This document shows, piece by piece, positions 19,996 to 29,575 of a stretch of DNA of 64,000 bases (the first letter of the stretch is position 1; every line of letters starts with the position of its first letter). A program made the position numbers and the translations under genes. The stretch lies in assembly GCF_013141725.1 (NCBI RefSeq), contig NZ_WHNZ01000022.1, positions 124,001-188,000 on the forward strand, given 5' to 3'. The DNA is from Paenibacillus planticolens (GTDB lineage: Bacteria; Bacillota; Bacilli; Paenibacillales; NBRC-103111). The notes below the pieces were generated by a model. That model saw only the letters and a program-made list of their open reading frames with translations. It ran no database searches and was not told where the DNA came from.

Positions 19996-21225
19996 TTAGG
20001 TATTTGTTCCAGCTTTTTTGATTCCATCGCTTTGAGTCACTACCTTCCTAATGAGGACGATATAGGAAACGATGGCCAATAAACTGGTAGTAATCATAAT
20101 GATTCCGAATGGGACGGCTGAATGCTCTCCCGCTATTCCCACAAGTGGGGATGTAACTGCGCCTAACGCATACTTCAAGGTTCCTAGCACAGCAGACGCG
20201 CTTCCCGCAATTTGTCCATGCGATTGCATCGCTAAGGTAAAAGAAACGGGTCCTATGATACCAATGGATACAGCAAATAAAAAGGTTGATACAAATATCG
20301 CCGATAATGACTCCTTAGAGAGAACTGTGATAAGGATAGCGGAACTCGAGATAAAGGATAGCCATAATCCAATCCGAAATATACTGCCTTCCGTTAGCCG
20401 ACCTGCCACTCGTTTGACAACTTGCGATCCAATCATAATAGCAAGACCATTCATGGCAAACAGGATCGAGAACATTTGCGGTGACAACTCAAAAATGTTC
20501 TGATAGATAAACGGAGTACCGGCAACAAAGGCAAAGACACCAGCGAACAAAATACCATTTACTAGGGCATATCCCATAAATATTCGATCCCGAAACAGAC
20601 GATTGTAATTTTTCATAAATGCTATCAAATTGCCAGTGACCCGATGTTTTGCAGGTAAGCTTTCTTCTAATCCCCATGTTGTGATCCCTGTTAATAGTAT
20701 TCCTAATAACCCCAGAAAAACAAACACGCCAACCCAAGAACTGAATGAAGTGACTGCACTTCCGGCATTTGGGGAAACTAATGGAGCGACATTACTTATC
20801 ATCGTAAGCAGAGAAATAAATTTCGTCAATTCGACTCCGCTATATTTATCACGCGCAATCGCCCCTGAAATCACGATGCCTGCTGACGCGGCAACCCCTT
20901 GGATAAATCGTAAAAGAATGAAGGATTCAATATTGGGTACAAATGCACAAGCGATTGATGAAACGATATAAAAAATCATGGAGATCAGCAATGGCTTCCG
21001 TCTTCCATATTTATCGCTTAAAGGTCCCATTACCATCTGCCCTAAGCCTAATCCTAATAAGCTGGCTGTTAAACTCGCTTGAATCATAGATGCATTGCTT
21101 TTGAAAACAACCATAATCTGAGGAAGCGATGCAAGATACATATCGACCGTAAATGGCCCCAATGCGGAAAAGGCAGCTAGAATGAGGGCTAAACGAAGAG
21201 ATTGCTTTTTAAGTTTATCGTTCAT
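19996..21225 (-). CDS. Bcr/CflA-family multidrug MFS exporter
   Basis: A 409-residue, 12-TM drug/proton antiporter. The N-terminus ([27 protein letters not shown]) is typical of the Bcr/CflA group, and the MFS loop motif is intact ([19 protein letters not shown], near residues 60-80). I place the start at ATG 21225, four bases after the dehydrogenase stop; a longer in-frame extension overlaps that gene and is unlikely. Export of a small toxic molecule together with its reduction by the upstream dehydrogenase is a reasonable reading. Confidence 0.85.
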   Translation of the reverse strand: MNDKLKKQSLRLALILAAFSALGPFTVDMYLASLPQIMVVFKSNASMIQASLTASLLGLGLGQMVMGPLSDKYGRRKPLLISMIFYIVSSIACAFVPNIESFILLRFIQGVAASAGIVISGAIARDKYSGVELTKFISLLTMISNVAPLVSPNAGSAVTSFSSWVGVFVFLGLLGILLTGITTWGLEESLPAKHRVTGNLIAFMKNYNRLFRDRIFMGYALVNGILFAGVFAFVAGTPFIYQNIFELSPQMFSILFAMNGLAIMIGSQVVKRVAGRLTEGSIFRIGLWLSFISSSAILITVLSKESLSAIFVSTFLFAVSIGIIGPVSFTLAMQSHGQIAGSASAVLGTLKYALGAVTSPLVGIAGEHSAVPFGIIMITTSLLAIVSYIVLIRKVVTQSDGIKKAGTNT

Positions 21226-21229
21226 TCGT

Positions 21230-22270
21230 CTATAAAGTGGAGATGTCGATAACGAATCGGTATCGTACGTCACTCCGTAGAATTCGTTCATACGCTTCGT
21301 CAACTTGGTCGGCACGGATGACCTCGATTTGAGGCTTAATCCCATGCGCAGCAGCATAATCAAGCATCTCCTGCGTTTCTAGAAGTCCGCCTACTAAGGA
21401 ACCCGCGATACTACGACGGCTCATGATTAGCGAGAAAACGTTGTATTGACTCGGTTCAGCTGGTGCGCCGACATTAATTAGAGTACCGTCTACGCGAAGC
21501 AGTGATAAGTACGCATCGACGTCAATTGGCGCGGATACGGTGTTTAGAATCAGGTCGAAACGGCCAGCTAACATGGTGAATATTTCAGGGTCAAGTGTTG
21601 AAAAATAATGATCCGCGCCAAAACCGAGCGCTTCATTTTCCTTACCTTTTGCCCGGCTTAAAACAGTAACTTCAGCTCCCATCGCATGCGCAAACTGTAT
21701 CGCAACATGGCCAAGACCACCCATCCCTAGGATAGCTACCTTTTTGCCCGGACCAGCTTTCCAGCGTTTTAAAGGAGAATATGTCGTAATGCCGGCACAT
21801 AATAGCGGACTGGCTGCATCCAACTCCATACGATCCGGAATATGAACAACGAATCTTTCGGTAACTACAATATTTTGGCTGTAACCACCATAGGTTGGAT
21901 TACCCTCATAGTCCAAGGAGTTGTAGGTGGCTACAAAACCTTTTGAACAATGCTGCTCTTCTCCTTGGAGGCAGTACTCGCACTCTCCGCAAGAGTCCAC
22001 ATAGCAGCCTACGCCAACACGGTCACCTACAGCAAATTTTGTTACCTTCTCCCCTACTGCCTTTACAATCCCGGCAATTTCATGACCAGGCACCATAGGG
22101 AAAATGCCCCCGGCCCAATCCCCGTGTGCACTATGAATATCGGAATGGCAAATGCCGCTAAACTTAATATCGATCGACACGTCATCCGGTCGCAATTGTC
22201 TTCTTTCAATTGTTGCTTTTTCAAATGGTGCTTTGGCAGCTGAAACACTCAGAACGTGCGTTTTGCACAT
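21230..22270 (-). CDS. zinc-dependent alcohol dehydrogenase, cinnamyl-alcohol type
   Basis: A 346-residue medium-chain dehydrogenase that probably reduces aldehydes with NADPH. The catalytic zinc site is visible (FSGICHSDIHSAHGDW near 40 and GHE near 64). The structural zinc loop CGECEYCLQGEEQHC lies near 92-106 and the nucleotide-binding GMGGLGH near 176. Start ATG 22270 (MCKTHVL) follows GGAGACTACGCC; an in-frame extension to 22297 lacks a ribosome site. Similar to YjgB/AdhA-like aldehyde reductases. The gene is divergent from a TetR gene across 184 bases with two palindromes, so repression relieved by an aldehyde or related ligand is plausible. Confidence 0.88.
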   Translation of the reverse strand: MCKTHVLSVSAAKAPFEKATIERRQLRPDDVSIDIKFSGICHSDIHSAHGDWAGGIFPMVPGHEIAGIVKAVGEKVTKFAVGDRVGVGCYVDSCGECEYCLQGEEQHCSKGFVATYNSLDYEGNPTYGGYSQNIVVTERFVVHIPDRMELDAASPLLCAGITTYSPLKRWKAGPGKKVAILGMGGLGHVAIQFAHAMGAEVTVLSRAKGKENEALGFGADHYFSTLDPEIFTMLAGRFDLILNTVSAPIDVDAYLSLLRVDGTLINVGAPAEPSQYNVFSLIMSRRSIAGSLVGGLLETQEMLDYAAAHGIKPQIEVIRADQVDEAYERILRSDVRYRFVIDISTL

Positions 22271-22309
22271 GGCGTAGTCTCCTTCTCTATAAATCAAAAT
22301 GTGTTAATT

Positions 22310-22327
22310 AATCAAAGTGATTTGATT
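22310..22327. promoter_or_regulatory. palindrome AATCAAA-GTGA-TTTGATT near the adh start
   Basis: A perfect 7-bp-arm inverted repeat lies 40 bases upstream of the dehydrogenase ATG, inside the divergent promoter region. Candidate operator. Confidence 0.45.
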
Positions 22328-22387
22328 ACTCAACTTGTGTCTATTATTATATAATCAAGTATGTAAATTCAATGGTTAAAAAATAGT

Positions 22388-22411
22388 GATCTGTTGAGAT
22401 ATCAACAGATC
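22388..22411. promoter_or_regulatory. 24-bp palindromic candidate TetR operator
   Basis: GATCTGTTGA-GATA-TCAACAGATC, perfect 10-bp arms, between the divergent dehydrogenase and TetR genes and 44 bases before the TetR ATG. Size and place fit a TetR-dimer operator. Confidence 0.55.
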
Positions 22412-22454
22412 GGCTGAAGTTGTTAAGTATTTTAGAAAGTTTGGTGAGTATACC

Positions 22455-23003
22455 ATGGCTAAAGTGGACCGAAGAATTCTTAAAACACAGGAATCTTTGA
22501 AAAATGCGGTTATTGAACTGATGACTGAAAAAAATTTCGATGATATCACCATTCAGGATATTGCAGACCGGGCAAACCTAAATCGAGGAACCATTTATCT
22601 TCATTATCAAGACAAATTTGATTTATTGGATAAACTGATAGAAACTCACCTTAATGAATTAGGAGAGATGGATGAATGGGCCTGTAAGATGGATTGGAAC
22701 GAGGCTCTAATACCTTATTTTGAATATTTTGAGAAGAACTATTTATTTTTTTCAACGATGTTAGCCAGTACAGGGGTTCCGTCAGCGTTTAGAACTCGAC
22801 TTCTTGCTTCTTTTATTGAAGGTTTCAAGAATGAGATTGACAGAGAAAGCGGAAGAAATACGGATTTAATTGACGATGTCATGCTGCAATATGCGGGTAC
22901 TGCTTATGTAGGTGTAATTGAATGGTGGATCAGAAACGGGATGCCCTATCCGCCTCAAGTAATGGCTAAACAAGTTGGTACCTTGTTAGGAAGAAGCCTG
23001 TAG
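22455..23003 (+). CDS. TetR-family transcriptional regulator
   Basis: A 182-residue TetR repressor with an N-terminal HTH (FDDITIQDIADRANLNRGTIYLHYQDKFDLLDKLI, residues 29-63) and a C-terminal domain like those of the DhaS/TetR_C_8 group (NYLFFSTML near 95; ending WWIRNGMPYPPQVMAKQVGTL). Divergent from the dehydrogenase-exporter-cupin genes, with palindromes between, so it most likely represses that operon and itself. ATG 22455 is close behind a weak GGTGAG site. Its 3' end overlaps the opposing transposase remnant by 18 bases. Confidence 0.88.
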   Translation: MAKVDRRILKTQESLKNAVIELMTEKNFDDITIQDIADRANLNRGTIYLHYQDKFDLLDKLIETHLNELGEMDEWACKMDWNEALIPYFEYFEKNYLFFSTMLASTGVPSAFRTRLLASFIEGFKNEIDRESGRNTDLIDDVMLQYAGTAYVGVIEWWIRNGMPYPPQVMAKQVGTLLGRSL

Positions 23004-23594
23004 TCGATTTATACTTAAGATAGTTATAATATCCTGTATCGCCAGAATCGTGATTTTTTGATTACGGAAAACTTGCTTTGTCTTCTCTGCCATGTTGGAC
23101 AGCTGCCCTCGATCGTTGACATCATTGACCGTATCGCAATCCACGATCAATTTATACCTGCTGTCCACCACAGTTTGAACATTGAAACAAACTTCATGCT
23201 TCCCGTTGTTTTTCATTGATTTGGCATCGGGATCGGTAACGCAGATCTGGTTTTCACCCGTTTCCTTGAGTTCTTGCTTCATTACCTGCAGCTCGTGCAC
23301 TGATGTATTCTTAATCCAAAAATAAAAGGTAATTGTAAAAATGATTATTGCGAGTATAAGCAACAACAATCCGCTTAAAATTGGTAAGTATGTAAAAGCT
23401 TTTATTGCCTCATCGGAAGTACTCCAACTGGATGCTCCTTTGGGTCTTGAATTATTCAATGCATTTTCCTTGTCGTGTAGTAAACCGTTAAATATTAATA
23501 TTTGCCCAATAATCGAAAATGCTATGGAAGAAAAGAATGACCAAAACATCTTTTTCTTTTGAATAAAATTGTTTATCAACTTAACCCTCCTCAA
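22986..23594 (-). pseudogene. two-TM protein fused to an IS1182-type transposase fragment
   Basis: The first about 100 codons encode two hydrophobic helices (near residues 15-38 and 68-95) of an unknown membrane protein. From about residue 112 the frame reads ETGENQICVTDPDAKSM...NGKHEVCFNVQTVVDSRYKLIVD...VNDVNDRGQLS, the core DDE region of an IS1182-family transposase. After ITILA the transposase continues only in another frame (DTGYYNY near 23030-23045), so it carries a frameshift and then is cut off against the TetR gene. The chimera is thus the scar of an insertion and deletion, not an intact gene. Start TTG/ATG near 23594 is weak. Confidence 0.7.
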
Positions 23595-23843
23595 AAAATT
23601 ATTACACCCATTTCACCAATATCAACCATTAATGTACATGCATGTTGTTGCGAGAATTGTTGCATGTCAATAGCTCAGCGGACAGATTATTATCATACAT
23701 CAGGTAAAAAACCCCTTAAATATCCGAAGAATTTTTTGCTTGTAAATTTGTTCGTTAAGACGATAAAACGCGCCATTTTTAAGCTCGATTTTAGAAGTAA
23801 GTCAATATCCTACTCGACTATTTTCGTCATTTGAAAGTAAGAA

Positions 23844-23882
23844 GGCCATCTCTCAGTAGTGAGAAACTACTGAGAGATAGCC
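23844..23882. repeat. 17-bp inverted repeat with 5-base loop
   Basis: The arms at 23844-23860 and 23866-23882 (core ATCTCTCAGTAGT / ACTACTGAGAGAT) match except for one base. No T run follows on either strand. It may be a weak terminator or the relic of a mobile element end near the transposase scar. Confidence 0.5.
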
Positions 23883-24001
23883 ACTTTAACCTTTTGAATT
23901 GATACGAAGTGCATAATCCACTTTAGTCGTCAACTTATCCTGAGTGTGATCTAAATGACTAAAAAGATTTCTGATTATTCTTTGAATCTAATCTGCTTTT
24001 T

Positions 24002-24457
24002 TTAAATCATTTGAAAATCGTCAAAATGAAAACCTGGCGCAACTATGCATGAGACTAGAACAGGTTCGTCACCCAAAGGTTGAGCGCATTGCCAAGCCTT
24101 AGCAGGTATAAGTACTTGAGGTTGTTGCATATTGGTTACATCTGGCCCTAGTATGATGTCCTGTTCAGCTTTTGGATTTTCACCAGTGCCCCCCAAGGTC
24201 AATCGTAAGGGACTGCCTGCATGCCATAACCAGAGTTCTTCTGAAAGCACTGTGTGCCAACGAGAATGCTCTCCAGGATGAAGCAAGAAATAGATGGATG
24301 TTGCTGCGTGCCTAGGACCAGAATATGAGGTGCCGAGTGATTCCTGAGGAATCTGTACATTTGCTTTCCATATCTCCTTATACCAGCCACCTTCTGGGTG
24401 AGGCTTCAGATCAAGAAGCTGGATATATGGGGATGTCATTTGTGTTTGGGATATCAT
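24002..24457 (-). CDS. DUF985 (cupin_5) family protein
   Basis: A 151-residue cupin of the DUF985 family. Typical segments are LDLKPHPEGGWYKEIW (residues 15-30), TSIYFLLHPGEHSRWHTVLSEELWLWHAGSP (53-83) and the closing VAPGFHFDDFQM. Family structures are double-stranded beta-helices with no settled reaction. Start ATG follows AGGAGTCACTAGTC. It is the last gene of a four-gene minus-strand set (dGTPase, P450, hydrolase, cupin), 36 bases after the hydrolase stop. Confidence 0.88.
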   Translation of the reverse strand: MISQTQMTSPYIQLLDLKPHPEGGWYKEIWKANVQIPQESLGTSYSGPRHAATSIYFLLHPGEHSRWHTVLSEELWLWHAGSPLRLTLGGTGENPKAEQDIILGPDVTNMQQPQVLIPAKAWQCAQPLGDEPVLVSCIVAPGFHFDDFQMI

Positions 24458-24493
24458 GACTAGTGACTCCTATCCATTATAGTTTCAACTATT

Positions 24494-25144
24494 TCAAACA
24501 GAATTTGTTGTAATAGATGTATTGCTTCTTAATTTTTCGCCAAATTCTGTTTTTCGTAAGAACGATACAATTTCTTCCCATGCGGTATCGGCACTCTTTG
24601 GACAGAAACTCTCACTTTGGGGATCCGCGAATCCGTGTGCTGCATAATACCATTGAGTTTGGACATGCTCACCTTTTTCCTCCAGTGGTTTTTGTAGGTC
24701 AGGAGGATGATATGCTTGCTCACTGAGAGCAAACAAAAGTAGAACTGGACACCTCGGCTGAATATGCATATAATTTCGAATCCGAGATCCATATAATCCA
24801 ACTACCCCATCGACCAATGACTCACCACTGCAGAGCCAAGCGATAGTGGCTCCGACACTAAAGCCTAAAATAACAATTCGCTTGTAACTGGACCGATAAG
24901 AACGAACGATATCTATTATCCTTTCCTTAGGACCTTCGAAGCCAATGTTATTGAGAAAATAAGTATGAGGATTGCTTCCTCTATTGTAAGCATAAGGATT
25001 AACAAGGGTATATAAATCAGGGCAAAGCACATCTGCACCGGTACTTTGGATTCTTTCGCATGTCTTTTGGAAAAACGGAGTGATCCCATGGATATCGTGA
25101 AGTACTATTACTAACATGTCCGAATTCGGCGTAGACATATCCAT
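24494..25144 (-). CDS. alpha/beta hydrolase, dienelactone-hydrolase type
   Basis: A 216-residue alpha/beta hydrolase. The nucleophile elbow is ILGFSVGATIAW near residue 92 (serine, where true dienelactone hydrolases have cysteine) and the catalytic His sits in AAHGFADP near 173. A lid-like tail follows. I chose ATG 25144 behind GGGTGAACACA; a start at 25165 would overlap the P450 more deeply. The P450 stop overlaps this gene's leader, so they are one transcript. The substrate is unknown; an ester or lactone hydrolase downstream of an oxygenase would fit modification of one small molecule. Confidence 0.8.
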   Translation of the reverse strand: MDMSTPNSDMLVIVLHDIHGITPFFQKTCERIQSTGADVLCPDLYTLVNPYAYNRGSNPHTYFLNNIGFEGPKERIIDIVRSYRSSYKRIVILGFSVGATIAWLCSGESLVDGVVGLYGSRIRNYMHIQPRCPVLLLFALSEQAYHPPDLQKPLEEKGEHVQTQWYYAAHGFADPQSESFCPKSADTAWEEIVSFLRKTEFGEKLRSNTSITTNSV

Positions 25145-25154
25145 TGTGTTCACC

Positions 25155-26417
25155 CTAGTAAACAACCGGCATAGTCGTTATACCGTGAAATGTTGGGTTC
25201 TTTGTCCACTGCGGGTTGTCAAGATTATAGACCGGCTTTAGGTTAGGGAAGCTTTTGAATACCTCACGTAGTATCTCCAGAATTTCCGCGCGAGCGAACA
25301 CCGCAGCGATACAAGCATGGAATCCTCCACCGAATCCGATGTGACGGTTCCCATTACGAATTATGCGAAACTCATCCGGTTCCTCAAACACATCACCATC
25401 CCTACCTGCTGAACCAAGGAAAAAGTAAACTGAGTCTCCCTTCTTGATTTTGGCACCTCTGATCTCGATATCCTGCGCTGCATTTCGTGTGATATATTGG
25501 ATCGGTCCCTCTAGTCTCATGCATTCTTCTAACACCTTGGGCAGCAATGACATATCCTCTTTTAATTGATGGAATATGTGTGGATGCTTAAACAGTAAGT
25601 GCAATGTGTTACTTAACATAAATTGTGGTATCTTGTGACCTCCAAAAATCAGATGAATTGTTTGAGCAATAACCTGATCGTCACGAAGCTCACCATTCTC
25701 ACCTGGGGTTTCTGCGATGATTCGGCTAAGTAGATCATTCTTCTTCTCTTTTCTTCGATCTGCGATTGCTTGGGAAAGGTATTCATACATTTCTTTCATG
25801 CTGCCCTTGGTTTGCTCCGAAATTTCTTTATCAGGTGTATGGGAAACAACAAAATTCTGCATAAATAGTGCAATGTCATCCGACCATTTAATGAATCGCT
25901 GGACTTCCTCACTTGGAATACCGAGCATACGACATAAAACCATTGCTGGAATTGGATGAGCAATATCTTGAATGAAGTCAAATGAGCCTGACTTACTCTC
26001 TAAGACTTCTTTAATAATTTCTTTTACAATTTCAGCGATAACTGGTTTAATAAGCTCAATTTAATTAGTCATAAATGCCCGATTCATGTGATTCCGGAGC
26101 TGTGTATGCACAGGACGATCGTTATAGATCATCCAAGTCGAAATGATATCGATAATATCTTTAAAGTGAGCGTCTTCTCCCGCTGGCAAATTCTCCATCT
26201 TATCTGGAATGAGTCGACTAGTAATAAATGTTTCGCCAACGAGGTATTTGCTGACATCCTCATATTTCATAATGAACCACGATTTCATCTCTTCGTTCCA
26301 GAAGACAGGTCCATTCTCCCTCAATTCCTTGTAATAGCTGTACATATCACGAAGATATTCGTCACTGTACACACTGAATTGCTCGACAGTCTGATTGATT
26401 ACAATTTGATCACCCAT
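25155..26417 (-). pseudogene. cytochrome P450 with in-frame stop codon
   Basis: One continuous 421-codon P450 frame interrupted by a single TAA (26061-26063, codon 119) in the segment RAFMTN-stop-IELIKPVIAE. Reading through restores a full-length protein. The heme loop FGGGFHACIAAVFAR (near 360) keeps the thiolate Cys, and the K-helix ECMR fits ExxR. The I-helix segment is LIFGGHKIP (near 254) where LxFAGHETT is usual, so the acid-alcohol pair for oxygen activation is replaced by Lys-Ile. Start ATG 26417 follows AGGAGGGTTTTAACTT, 23 bases after the dGTPase stop. Either a recently dead gene or a sequence error; the I-helix change is independent of the stop. Confidence 0.85.
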
Positions 26418-26440
26418 AAGTTAAAACCCTCCTAAATTAA

Positions 26441-27673
26441 TTAGTAATTATATGAACAAAAGACCATTGGGTCTTGTTGTTTCCGCGTGTAATGCCAAAC
26501 TTCAACATCTGTAAAGCAGCAAAGGATATCGCATACGGCTCTCGCTTTCGCGATATCATCAACAGCCTCTTCCAGCATTGGTAGATAAGCTTTTCCCAAT
26601 CCAGAAACGTTAACGTGCCCTTCATATAGTCCATGGAACATCCGCTCTATGGCATCACGGATGTCCTCCTCCATCTTAAAATTAATGGGGTCGTCAAGGA
26701 AACAAAGCTTAACAATAGCTTTAGTTACAGCAATCTGTAGACGTTGATAACGTGGCAAACCGATTTGCATTGTATGTTGTAATATCTTTACCTTAATAGC
26801 ATCCAAATAAGAAACGCGAATGTTCTCTAAGGCAATTGTCTCCAATCCCGTATTCATTGATAAAAGACCAGGTAAAACATTGTTCTCCAAATCATGTAGT
26901 ATGCAAACTATTTCAAGTGTTGAATCAAGCCGTTCATGTGTAGAGAATTGTAAACACTCCATCACTTTCGATGGTGTGACCGCGTGTTTATACCTTCTAA
27001 GAAATTCGTTTTTTCCGAAAAAGTGTACAAGGTCTCTTAAATCATAGATAGCGTTCGCAACATCATCAGCTATGTCTACAATTCGGTTTTCCGGCAAGTG
27101 ATTTCCGTAAAGATGAAAGAGTTCCTGTACAATGTCCGCTGATTCCAGATAATAGCCTTTCATGAATCCATCTTCTCTGCTTCTAACTAATGGAATCGCA
27201 CTCTTATGCTTCAATACCGTGGCAAGCGTATGTTTAGAGACAATGAGTACTTTCTGAGTTAACAATCGGATGGTCTGTGCATTGGATTCGAAACCGCTCG
27301 CTGATCGCATCAACCCATCTAAAATACGCTCACCTGCATGGCCAAAGGGTGGGTGTCCAATATCGTGTGCATAACTCGCTGCATGAATCAAATCTAACTC
27401 TAATGGACTCAAGTCTGCACATGTTGATCTCTCATTTACTTTTCGTGCTATTCCATCTGCAATATTGCTTACCTCCAAAGAGTGTAAGAGCCGATTTCGA
27501 AGAAGATGGTTGTAAGGGTATGGGATCAGTTGCGTCTTATGTTGGAGCAACCGAAAGTGAGGTGAAGATAGAATCCGAACATGATCTAATTGGAATCCGG
27601 ACATCTGATCAATTGTTTCTTCACTTTGCCTTGTATAGATTGCCGGCGTGTATCTGGCTCTTTCTTCAAGCAT
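26441..27673 (-). CDS. dGTPase-like HD-domain triphosphohydrolase
   Basis: A 410-residue HD-superfamily nucleotide hydrolase of the dGTPase family, whose members remove triphosphate from dNTPs. The substrate and metal-site motifs are present: NRLLHSLEVSNIA near 60-72, AASYAHDIGHPPFGHAGE near 98-115 (HD pair) and a late YLDAIK near 290. It is the first gene of the set leading into the P450, with ATG 27673 behind AAGGTAGG. Deoxynucleotide hydrolases of this group also occur as phage-defence enzymes (depleting dNTPs). The enzymatic partners here point more to metabolism or to chance linkage. Confidence 0.82.
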   Translation of the reverse strand: MLEERARYTPAIYTRQSEETIDQMSGFQLDHVRILSSPHFRLLQHKTQLIPYPYNHLLRNRLLHSLEVSNIADGIARKVNERSTCADLSPLELDLIHAASYAHDIGHPPFGHAGERILDGLMRSASGFESNAQTIRLLTQKVLIVSKHTLATVLKHKSAIPLVRSREDGFMKGYYLESADIVQELFHLYGNHLPENRIVDIADDVANAIYDLRDLVHFFGKNEFLRRYKHAVTPSKVMECLQFSTHERLDSTLEIVCILHDLENNVLPGLLSMNTGLETIALENIRVSYLDAIKVKILQHTMQIGLPRYQRLQIAVTKAIVKLCFLDDPINFKMEEDIRDAIERMFHGLYEGHVNVSGLGKAYLPMLEEAVDDIAKARAVCDILCCFTDVEVWHYTRKQQDPMVFCSYNY

Positions 27674-27798
27674 GAATTAGACCTACCTTAACATTTACTC
27701 TGAAATGTTATTTATTTTCATTAAGCTGTCCTGACTCTAAAGCTCTCCTTTTGGATAAACGTAATACCCAGACCATGTAAAGCATGTACTTGATATTG

Positions 27799-28362
27799 CT
27801 AGGCTCGTAGACAAAAAGGTGCGCTGGTTAACTGAGTCCGGAGGAGAGGCCCAAAAATAATGACCCAATAAGTAGTGTAAGTTGGGCCAATTCGATCGGA
27901 CATTTTGCCTCCCCAAGAAAAAGTCATCATACTAACTATGCCAAGTGATAGTGAGACCCACCCCGCATATCGAGCATCTAGACCTAAGTGGTCTCTCACC
28001 AAAATAGGAATCAGAGTATGACTGGCAAAGAGTATAAAGAACTGTAATCCACCTACCAAGGATATCCAAATCAATTTCTTGCTTCTTGTTATACCCTTCT
28101 GAACTTGGGGACGCACTTTTGATGTACTCAGTGTCGCTTTACGGATCAGCCAGGGAAGCAACAATAGAACACCAAGGAGAATATGTGCCAGAAATACAGC
28201 TCGCCAACCTGCATAGTATGTGAGATAACTTCCAAGTATAGGACCTGTTAGAGGACCGATCCAGGAGATAGTTTGAGATGTTGCAATCTTTCGTCCGATA
28301 ATGTCTTTTGGGAATAGTTCTGATAATAAAGTTGTCGTCACTATTGTGATCGGGGCTATCAA
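27799..28362 (-). pseudogene. MFS transporter fragment
   Basis: A 187-codon piece of a drug-type MFS protein. It begins abruptly inside the TM4-5 region (APITIVTTTLLSELFPKDIIGRK), covers the central GPLTGPILGSYLTYYAGWRAVF segment and TM7-9, and ends after SDRIGPTYTTYW in an unrelated tail. TM1-3 and the last helices are missing. There is no ribosome site before the apparent TTG, and a stop lies just upstream in frame. A decayed exporter. Confidence 0.65.
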
Positions 28363-28922
28363 CTCTCCATTTAGTCATCTTTACAAAAAAATATCACGAT
28401 TATATTTTTTTGATTGGTAGTTAGCGAGAATCCTTTAGATATGAATCTACCAAAATATAGTTAAAATGAGCTGTGTTAATGAATGATGGACAGAGCGGTT
28501 ATCAGATACTTTAATGATTTATTATTGAACAAACAAGTTATATCTATTTATAACTAAATAATAAGTTCAACTAACTTAATTGTCAAATAAAGTATTTTAT
28601 TTATATATAATTCTATTTATTCATAATATTCTCTTTGCTAACTTCTTACTCATTGCTAGAGTGCTCTATCACTTCAATGGGGTTCCGCGCTTAACAAATG
28701 AGTCCCCAGTTAATAGGCAAAAAAGACGTGTTCTCCCTTACTTAGGGAATGCACGTCTTTATTTGCTTAGTGGTTTTATCAGAACTTTGATTCTGTAACT
28801 ATTTCAGAAATCTCCTAATTCTTTAATGAAACCAATGTCTCTTTATCTCGGACGCTCCACCCTTTTTAAAAAATGAATGTGCTGATTCTTATTTACTATT
28901 GTCATTTTCAGTGACTGCAGTT
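28363..28922. other. AT-rich intergenic stretch
   Basis: No gene seen. It contains the terminator-like hairpin at 28721-28760 and otherwise only AT-rich sequence. Confidence 0.5.
28721..28760. terminator. bidirectional terminator-like hairpin
   Basis: AAAAGACGTG (28721-28730) pairs with CACGTCTTT (28752-28760). T-rich runs flank it on both strands, and an inner TCCCT/AGGGA pairing lengthens the stem. Confidence 0.6.
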
Positions 28923-29165
28923 TTAATTTTCATGGGAGTTCAATGGTTGTTCCAAAAGTAATAACCGATCCAAGCCAATTGCACTGATAAGTAATCGCTC
29001 TTTTTTATTACCTATTATCTTTTGCGTCCAGTCAACAAACCCACCATCACCAATGAAATGGACAACACCATTAATGACTGTCTTAATTGTAAACTGAAAA
29101 CCCTTGTAATATTGGTTTTCTTTAAATGGCTCACCAATACTTAGTAAGTTGACTCGATCCACCAA
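28923..29165 (-). CDS. hypothetical protein (80 aa)
   Basis: An 80-codon frame with protein-like composition (YYKGFQFTIKTVINGVVHFIGDGGFVDWTQKIIG). No family recognised. The start is uncertain (TTG 29165, weak GGTGG). It follows the DUF1963-like frame by 16 bases on the same strand and may be its operon partner or a remnant. Confidence 0.4.
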   Translation of the reverse strand: MVDRVNLLSIGEPFKENQYYKGFQFTIKTVINGVVHFIGDGGFVDWTQKIIGNKKERLLISAIGLDRLLLLEQPLNSHEN

Positions 29166-29181
29166 TCATATTACTTCATAA

Positions 29182-29403
29182 TTAACTGCATTGAAAAATA
29201 GTTTTTACCTTCTTAGAGTCACATTTTTTACAAATAAAAAAGTATATTTTCCCCATATCGCCAAAAGAAAGACCAAGAGGTGCTTGAATGATAACCCGTT
29301 CTTCGTAAGGGATACTCCAAAAATCAACGATTTCATTAGGACACCATCGTTCATATGAACCACCATCAAACTCTGTTTCTGAAAAGGTGAGAAGATACTC
29401 CAT
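29182..29403 (-). CDS. short protein resembling the C-terminus of DUF1963 (YwqG-like) proteins
   Basis: A 73-residue frame. Its second half (LSFGDMGKIYFFICKKC...KTIFQCS) resembles the C-terminal end of YwqG/DUF1963 proteins, which are about 250 residues. It may therefore be a truncated member, although the first 25 residues also look like coding sequence. No clear ribosome site precedes ATG 29403. The CKKC pair could bind metal. Moderate to low certainty. Confidence 0.45.
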   Translation of the reverse strand: MEYLLTFSETEFDGGSYERWCPNEIVDFWSIPYEERVIIQAPLGLSFGDMGKIYFFICKKCDSKKVKTIFQCS

Positions 29404-29575
29404 TTATTTTTACAATTACATATCGGTGTTTCTTCAGACTGAATCCAATTTACATACTAAAGCGACCGAATTCAATTTGTCGCAATTGATTGCCCAATCC
29501 TCTCATATCCACTTACGGGAAAAATGAATATGCATTATAATGCAACTATTAAGACAAATGTGTCAGGAGGATCTT

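Noticed and set aside
23559..23834. A 91-codon frame on the plus strand beside the transposase scar
   Set aside because: No ribosome site, no family resemblance, low-complexity composition; left as non-coding.
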